From Cristatella mucedo (Eukaryota; Bryozoa; Phylactolaemata; Cristatellidae), in contig WPIO01000063.1 in NCBI GenBank assembly GCA_009760855.2, positions 98,501 through 162,500 of the forward strand: a stretch of 64,000 bases of DNA. Reading direction: 5' to 3'. Under the pieces are notes generated by a model. The model did not search any database. It worked only from the letters and a program-made list of their open reading frames with translations, and had not been told where the DNA came from. Positions 59,801 to 64,000 of the stretch are shown here, one piece after another. Made by a program: the position numbers and the translations under genes. Each line of letters opens with the position of its first letter. Position 1 is the stretch's first letter.

Positions 59801-62800
59801 AGGTCAGATTTGGTCAGCGAGCAAATCACAGGATTTCATTCTACGAGCCGTATTTATGGGACCTATGGACGTTAAAGATCCTATAGGTTGATTAATTTTC
59901 AATCCTGCTACTACTGCTAGTAATCGTTTTCTGGTGCCCATAGCAAAGCTAATATTAAAAAAATTAATAAATCTCAGGCACGGAAATGCTCATTTTTTTA
60001 TCAGATCAGGTGTGCATTAAGTGGTTGAAAATAGGTCTCACAGATTGTTTGTTGCAAAGTGTGAGCTGCGTGAAAAATTGGCCGTGTGATGTCAGCTCTG
60101 TTACCGCCCGGTACGTTCCTTAATTAAAAGGTTCAGACCGTCCGGAAGAAGTCCTGCTACAGACGACTTAACTTAGAAAGATGTTAAGATCACTTTTATA
60201 GTAGCACCTAGTTCTATGGATCCAATGTGATAAATGACTTTGGATCGGCGTTTGCCGAATCGTGAGAATTATAAGCTAGCTTTATTATCCGATAAAAGAG
60301 ATTGCTAAATCTATATACGAAACATTTGCAATAGTTTCATCTGTTGGGCATAAAATATTGGTATGGTTTAGTGTTTATTTGGTGGGTGCAGAATGTGTAT
60401 TACCGACTGCTGCTGGAAGTGTGGCTCGCCAGGTGGAGTAAAGGGCATACACTTACAGCCGTGTGTTCGCTAAGGACTAATAAGCTATAATAAGCTAAAT
60501 AGCATATAAGCTATAAGCTAAATAGCATATACAACACTCCATTCTGATACCAGCTTGTTCGTCTATGCTAACATAGAAACTGTGAGCAGTGCAAAATGTC
60601 AACAACTGTTCTATCAAAAAACGTCAAAACATCCTGCACACTCTCTTGAAGAGCCTTGATCATGAATTTTGGTGCGAATAAAAGAGCAACAGCTGCTCGG
60701 TAGACTAAAATGAATCTTTAGTGATAGCTTTTAATGCATTCTTGAAATTATTCATGCATGTCATTTCTTTTCAGGAACCACCGGCAAAAGTGAAGTTGTC
60801 TCCCTTGGAACAGGAAATACGTGCATTAACGGTGACGCATTAAGCCTAGAAGGTCATGTGCTCAACGATTGTCATGCTGAAGTTGTAGCTTGTCGTGCAT
60901 TTCGCAGGTCAGTCAGACATACGTTTAGGCACTTCGTACCAGTACTATCCTTTATGAAATATTATAAAAGCTGAATTTGGTGATATAATAATGAATGCAC
61001 TGGATTGTGAGGTTTATTTTGCAAGGCTTCTCTTGCAAGTCCTCATATAATTCTTCTTACTCGAGAATTTTTATTTTATTTTTGTAAGGGAAGCATCTTA
61101 TTTATGCGTGAATGTGCGAAATTTTGCAAAGCCATAGATAGCCTTAAGTTATTACACCGGAGACCTATAAATAAAAATCCGAATGCTAAGTGTATTACTA
61201 ATAATAATGCACTTGATAAAGCACCCTCAGAGAACTCAATTTCTTTCTAGGCGCTTTACATTTGCTGCAAACGAAACACGGTCGAATGGTGAGTGGTATC
61301 ATGCTTGATAAACAACATGAATAACATGGTTAGGGGTGACATGCACTTGGTCAGCATGCAAGTGTGGTTAGTAGCAGCATGCGCAGTGTCAGCATGCATA
61401 AGCACATAAAGGACGAATCACAGGGACTCACTAAATGCTGTCCTAAATAGGTGTGTTTTAAGTTCTTTTTAAATGTGGTCAAGTCAGGGGATGTCATGAC
61501 GCAATTTGGAAGTGAGGTCCAGACTTAAAGAGCATACGAACTAAATGCATGATCTCCAAAGGATTTAAAGTTTGTACAAGGTATATGTAAACAGTTAGAT
61601 TCCAAAAAGTGAATGGTGCGATGCTTGGCCTGGTGGGGGGGGTAGATCTGATAGGCAGGCTGGAGCCATAGAATGAAGAGACCTAAAAGTGAGCGATATA
61701 ACCTTGAAGTCGATCCGTTGCTTGACTGGTAGCCAGTGCAGGTCGGCGAGAAGTGATGTGATGTGGCAATTACGACACTCACGACAGACAAGCCTAGCTG
61801 CGGAGTTTTGAACCAGCTGTAAGCGCCTGATTGCACCTGCCGGTAGGCCAGTAAGCAGTGAGTTGCAGAAGTAAAGACGAGATGTCATAAATGCATGGAC
61901 CAACTTAGATGTGGTATCCTTATTTAAACAATCCCGAATTTTAGCAAGGTTATGTAGCTGAAAGTAGGCAGACTTTATTGTGGAGCTGATATGGTCGTCT
62001 AACGGGAAGTCACTCTGGAACATGACACCCAGATTTCGTTCAGGTTGCATCGTTTTCTAATACGTACTTCTCTTGCGACAAAGAATTGATACGAGAGTTA
62101 GCAGACGTAAGAGAATGGTTTGTAATATATCTAGCATAGAAGTAACAGCAAACTGGATGGATATTTGCTGGAATAAGCTTCTGGAGAACAGAGAAACCTT
62201 TGCGTAGGATTCATATTTTTCGAAACACTGGGCTAAAGCTTCTGTCGGCTAAAAGTCTTAAAGATAAAAAAACGAGGGCAACCTATTTCTTGTTCTGGTA
62301 GACATGATCATTAAAGAGTTAGCTGTGGCTTTAGTGATTCTTAAGTCCGGTGTGATTAAGAAATTTAGAGATATACGCAACTTTATATGGTGCATTAAGT
62401 TATCCTACAGCTATTGTCTTACGTGCATATTAGTTCACTCATTCAAGTAAAACCCACCATTGTAACTATGTCTCACTCATTGAGGAATTTTCTCTTAAAA
62501 TATCCTAATATATGTATTTATTTGAATGATCTTGCATGCAATAATGTTATTTAAGATAAATGGCTGCACTAATCTTCTTTTTTGTTATGCAGTTTCAGGG
62601 GTTTTTTTTGGTGACGACAGAATTGATAAGACAAGAAACTGATCTAGCTATGCTGTTACAGAAAATCCACACCGTTTTTGCTATTTGACTAAAGCTTTAA
62701 AATGACTAAGCTTGCGCCAATAACGTTTTTTCTTTTACAAAAAAGGCACACGTCATTACATTTGCATTTGTACTGCAGCTTCCCTGGCTTAGCCAAGAAA

Positions 62801-63279
62801 TGCTTTTCATATATGCCCTTAACATGTGTACAGAGAAATATTGTACACATGCTGCTATGTCAATTGCACTTACCATAGTTTTGCCTCAGTCCTGCTGATT
62901 TTTTTCTCGAAAAAGTCTGCTCAAGTGTGAAAGTGATTTGCCTAACAGCACTTAGAGTCTTCATAGTGGCTAGCCAATTAATTCTACTTGTTTATTATCA
63001 CAGATACTGTCTAGTTCGGTCCTTAGTATTTGATCGCTTCTTGGTGTTAAAATGTGTTCCGAGAGGGCTCAAAAACGGTAAGCCTAATTATAATGTGTTT
63101 TCTTTAATGTGTAGGTTTATCTACCAAGAGTTATTGAAACATTATCAAGGTGTGAATCCAGAAGAGTCCCTGTTTCAAGTGCAGCCAGAATCAACGAAGC
63201 TCAGGCTTAATAGCAGTGTATCGATTCATTTGTATATCAGTACAGCACCTTGTGGCGACGGCGCTCTTTTCAGCCCCAG
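44559..63279 (+). CDS. ADAR: ADAR1-type dsRNA-specific adenosine deaminase, six exons, C-terminus off window
   Basis: Exons 44559-44865, 48804-49008, 51902-52028, 55105-55243, 60775-60907 and 63115-63279 join in phase (1076 nt, 358 codons plus two bases). The order is dsRBD1 (about residues 26-92), dsRBD2 (about 142-210, split by an intron at G171), a pre-deaminase helix region ending [15 protein letters not shown], then the deaminase core [23 protein letters not shown] (H293 zinc ligand, E295 proton shuttle) and [13 protein letters not shown] (C350 zinc ligand). Family knowledge: ADARs convert A to I in dsRNA. The intact HAE and PCG motifs argue against the inactive ADAD proteins. APCGDGALF resembles ADAR1 more than ADAR2 (SPCGDARIF). 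The second zinc cysteine and the rest of the domain lie off the right edge. An in-frame TAA lies just upstream of the first ATG, but a TTTTAG acceptor lies between them, so upstream exons (Z-DNA-binding or further dsRBD) cannot be excluded. Confidence 0.93.
44885..45066 (+). repeat. LINE-A 3' UTR, 20 bp inside ADAR intron
   Basis: It starts at ATTTGCATGCTGACCCTGTG, carries the full stem-loop and ends in an interrupted (ATT)n. It begins only about 20 bp after the donor at 44866. Confidence 0.85.
45067..45960. other. ADAR intron, unassigned
   Basis: Nothing recognised. Confidence 0.35.
45963..46315 (+). repeat. LINE-A, short 5'-truncated copy
   Basis: It starts within the C-terminal tail ([20 protein letters not shown]) and has a complete UTR, a perfect AAAGCGCC/GGCGCTTT stem at 46242-46281 and (ATT)n. 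Confidence 0.9.
46600..46875 (+). repeat. LINE-C type 3' fragment
   Basis: [16 protein letters not shown]-like tail, UTR and stem-loop remnant (AGAGAAGCTCACTAAGAGTG) are present. Confidence 0.55.
47095..47475 (+). repeat. LINE-C type RT tail
   Basis: [20 protein letters not shown] and [11 protein letters not shown] match the [19 protein letters not shown] region. Confidence 0.7.
47555..47715 (+). repeat. SINE-1
   Basis: Box A TAGCCTAGTGG is perfect. Box B is GGGTTCTTGTCC. A terminal hairpin with a GGCT/AGCC stem lies at 47691-47707. Confidence 0.82.
47880..48640 (+). repeat. LINE-C 3' half, split by SINE-1
   Basis: C-terminal tail ([19 protein letters not shown]-like) to 48035, SINE-1, UTR, then a 3' stem-loop ATGCCC...AGGGCA at 48584-48616 and an AT-rich tail. 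Confidence 0.65.
48036..48200 (+). repeat. SINE-1
   Basis: Box B GGGTTCGATTCC, the body GCAAGCGGTGGTGATAGCCG and hairpin GCTGTTTAAGCAGC at 48180-48193. It is little decayed. Confidence 0.85.
48804..49008 (+). CDS. ADAR: ADAR exon with linker and dsRBD2 first half
   Basis: The acceptor is TTTTTCAG. The exon encodes an acidic/polar linker and [19 protein letters not shown], the first helix and strand of a dsRBD. The donor is GTTAGT (weaker than consensus), two bases into a Gly codon. Confidence 0.88.
49010..49090 (+). repeat. tRNA-like pol III boxes beside ADAR exon 2
   Basis: TAGTTCAAGCC at 49010-49020 fits box A in 10 of 11 positions, and GGTTCGAATCC at 49075-49085 is a perfect box B. The flank does not match SINE-1 or SINE-2. 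This could be an unrelated SINE or chance. Confidence 0.4.
49735..49848 (+). repeat. Tandem duplication, 58 bp unit
   Basis: Unit 49735-49792 (ATCAGGCAAGACACTATGCA...) is repeated at 49793-49848 with a few changes. Confidence 0.85.
49880..50035 (+). repeat. Possible third tRNA-derived SINE
   Basis: TGGCTTAATTG is a perfect box A, and a TTTTGGAATCCTG box B-like site lies about 35 bp later, then a body unlike SINE-1 or SINE-2. It is the only copy seen. Confidence 0.45.
50195..51335 (-). repeat. LINE-A, split by SINE-2
   Basis: Reversed (ATT)n-like tail, stem-loop and UTR to 50324, SINE-2, then the C-terminal tail and RT region to about 51335. It is antisense to ADAR in the intron between exons 2 and 3. 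Confidence 0.82.
50325..50466 (+). repeat. SINE-2, well preserved
   Basis: Box A TGGTCCAGCGG is perfect. The box B region is GGGCTTGAGCCCC. The tail stem is AGCGCC/GGCGCT at 50413-50448, and the end is AAATGAATTGTATTTAA. Confidence 0.88.
51460..51865 (+). repeat. LINE-C C-terminal tail and UTR
   Basis: [20 protein letters not shown] and [11 protein letters not shown] are L2-type tail motifs. It ends just before ADAR exon 3. Confidence 0.65.
51902..52028 (+). CDS. ADAR: ADAR exon with dsRBD2 second half
   Basis: The acceptor is CTTTCTGTAG. The exon encodes [19 protein letters not shown], then [19 protein letters not shown], the last strand and RNA-binding helix. The donor is GTTAGT and the exon ends in frame 0. 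Confidence 0.92.
52029..52848. other. ADAR intron, unassigned
   Basis: Nothing recognised. Confidence 0.35.
52850..53460 (-). repeat. LINE-C type, split by SINE-2
   Basis: Minus-strand tail [20 protein letters not shown] at 52850-52960 and RT-like [19 protein letters not shown] at 53300-53390, separated by SINE-2. Confidence 0.6.
53105..53258 (+). repeat. SINE-2, diverged
   Basis: GGTCGCAGGCTAGAGCCCTG and the tail GAAGCACCTAGATAGAGATT are present. Confidence 0.7.
54110..54175 (+). repeat. LINE-A 3' end scrap
   Basis: GTGCCTAAAATGAGATTGAG and GAGGGCACTACATCAAATTG are present. Confidence 0.6.
54225..54368 (+). repeat. SINE-1
   Basis: Box A-like TAGCCTAGGGA, box B GGGTTTGAGTCC, a shortened body and hairpin AGCTGTTTAATAAGCT at 54351-54366. 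Confidence 0.78.
55105..55243 (+). CDS. ADAR: ADAR exon before the deaminase core
   Basis: The acceptor is TTAATTTTAG. The exon encodes [18 protein letters not shown] and [14 protein letters not shown], matching the ADAR1 pattern FHDQIAMLSH to LLGRKILAAIIMKK. It is 139 nt. The donor is GTATGG, one base into Gly. Confidence 0.92.
55565..55695. repeat. TG-rich microsatellite
   Basis: Interrupted TG/TGTG repeats with alternating purine-pyrimidine tracts, in an ADAR intron. Confidence 0.85.
55696..56900. other. ADAR intron, unassigned
   Basis: Nothing recognised. Confidence 0.35.
56905..58325 (+). repeat. LINE-B, split by LINE-A
   Basis: An [13 protein letters not shown]-like start, [29 protein letters not shown] and [17 protein letters not shown] run to 57372. 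It resumes at about 58100 ([18 protein letters not shown]) and ends in an ACAT repeat at 58278-58297. Confidence 0.82.
57373..58099 (+). repeat. LINE-A, 5'-truncated, inside LINE-B
   Basis: It starts at DRDTKH, then [41 protein letters not shown], the UTR, stem-loop and (ATT)n. Confidence 0.88.
58563..58812 (+). repeat. LINE-A 3' UTR
   Basis: This is the last ~240 bp, from ATTCGTCCTTGATGTGCTTA to (ATT)n. It is well preserved. Confidence 0.88.
58855..58935 (+). repeat. SINE-1, 5' part
   Basis: Box A TAGCCCAGCGG is perfect, with a box B-like GACTTCGATTAC. The body is lost. Confidence 0.65.
59185..59275 (-). repeat. SINE-1, 3' part
   Basis: CTGATTTAACAGCCTC and CAGCAGAAGAATTTTG match the reversed SINE-1 tail. 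Confidence 0.6.
59276..60774. other. ADAR intron, unassigned
   Basis: Nothing recognised beyond small repeats of AAGCTATA/AATAGCATAT at about 60480-60532. Confidence 0.35.
60775..60907 (+). CDS. ADAR: ADAR exon with HAE catalytic motif
   Basis: The acceptor is CTTTTCAG. The exon encodes [20 protein letters not shown] and [16 protein letters not shown]293 and E295 are the zinc ligand and catalytic glutamate of the deaminase fold. The donor is GTCAGT, with two bases of Arg carried over. Confidence 0.96.
61195..62050 (-). repeat. LINE-A, 5'-truncated, in ADAR intron
   Basis: Reversed (ATT)n, stem-loop and UTR at 61200-61440. The open minus frame 61595-62050 encodes [33 protein letters not shown] and [18 protein letters not shown]. 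It is little decayed. Confidence 0.9.
63115..63279 (+). CDS. ADAR: ADAR exon with PCG motif
   Basis: The acceptor is TTAATGTGTAG. The exon encodes [12 protein letters not shown], then [19 protein letters not shown] with zinc ligand C350. The donor is GTACAC. The gene continues beyond the window. Confidence 0.96.
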
Positions 63280-63544
63280 GTACACAGTATTTTCTCTGCT
63301 TTTTTCTTTTGCCACTAACTATAGCTGCACTGTATGTCTTTTACTGAGCTATGTTTCCAAATTGTAGGTAGCTGCCAGTATGGCTAAAGAGTTTTGCCAC
63401 CTTTGCCACCTGTTTGTTTAAATTCAGCCTTCGATAGCCCATATGCAACTTCTTTTTATGGTATGCGCTAAGACCAGCTTCGGAACTCTTGTTTTTATAT
63501 TTTTCGCAAAGTGTTGCTAGTTTTTTTATTAGCAGCCTCTATCG

Positions 63545-63718
63545 TCATTAAGGGCCGTGGTAGCACGGGAGGTATTAGCTCTTTCTGACCGAGGTTGTGG
63601 GTTCGAATCCTTCGGTGTGCAGTCCTTTATTGTCAACTGCAAGCGATGGTGATAGCCGTTAAGGCTCTTGTGCTGCTATACAAATGAGGCTGTTAAATCA
63701 GCTAATATTTTTTTAAAC
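63545..63718 (+). repeat. SINE-1
   Basis: Perfect box B GGTTCGAATCC at 63600-63610, a degraded box A, the body GCAAGCGATGGTGATAGCCG and hairpin GCTGTTAAATCAGC at 63689-63702. Confidence 0.85.
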
Positions 63719-64000
63719 TACAGAGCATTTGCCCAATATTAACTACCATGTAATTCATATTATATGGCAGTGCTGCTGGTTGCATACATTTTTCCCTATC
63801 CAACTTTTAAAAACTAGGTAGTAGTGTGCAGTGCATGCAGAAGGAGGGTGGTAACCTGCAATTGCCGAGCCTTTCATTGCACAAGAAAAGGTATGCGCCT
63901 GGTTGCTCTTGTGAATTAGTCAAGGATTTTGGTGCAAGACAACCAGGCATCTCAGAACCGGATTCGGGTTTGGTATTCAAACCACCTAAGATTTAACAGC

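Noticed and set aside
60775-60843. Alternative frame of the ADAR HAE exon starting EPPAKVKL
   Set aside because: It reaches a stop in the exon. The phase set by the previous exon gives the conserved deaminase sequence instead.

Overview
This window is genomic DNA from an invertebrate-grade animal. The evidence is spliced host genes with GT-AG introns, abundant L2/CR1-type LINEs, tRNA-derived SINEs and DNA-transposon relics. The phylum cannot be fixed from the sequence alone. Family assignments below rest on comparison with remembered family sequences; no search was run.

Two host genes can be assembled exon by exon, with every splice phase agreeing. (1) ARIH2 (Ariadne-2 type RING-between-RING E3 ubiquitin ligase) lies on the minus strand. 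Ten exons run from the start codon at 19802 down to 2132 and give 433 residues. The last part of the Ariadne domain lies off the left edge. (2) An ADAR1-type double-stranded-RNA adenosine deaminase lies on the plus strand. Six exons run from 44559 to 63279 and give 358 residues: two dsRNA-binding domains and the start of the deaminase domain with its HAE and PCG motifs. It continues off the right edge. The two genes are divergent and about 25 kb apart. A weak candidate first exon of another minus-strand gene lies at 33172-33245.

Most of the rest is transposon. The families are named here for convenience. LINE-A is L2/Crack-like: it has an AP-type endonuclease and an RT, its 3' end carries a stem-loop followed by (ATT)n, and it has more than 25 pieces. 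LINE-B is a related family with an ATGTA/ACAT-type tail. LINE-C is a set of older relatives. SINE-1 is a tRNA-derived family of about 12 copies with its own 3' hairpin. SINE-2 is tRNA-derived with a 3' end that copies the LINE-A 3' stem-loop, about 8 copies. There are also a pogo/Tigger-like non-autonomous element in two copies, a ~500 bp TIR element and a Tc1-like transposase scrap. Nested insertions allow relative dating, for example SINE-1, SINE-2 and the pogo-like MITE inside one LINE-A at 29.6-31.4 kb.

Layout: 0-20 kb, ARIH2 with TE-filled introns; 20-44 kb, intergenic, mostly TE; 44.5-64 kb, ADAR with TE-filled introns. The two genes do not form a pathway. The most interesting signals are the SINE/LINE 3' structure sharing, a SINE family with a covarying terminal hairpin, and oppositely oriented LINE-A copies inside the ADAR gene that could form dsRNA substrates for ADAR itself. 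No virus-derived or LTR element was recognised.
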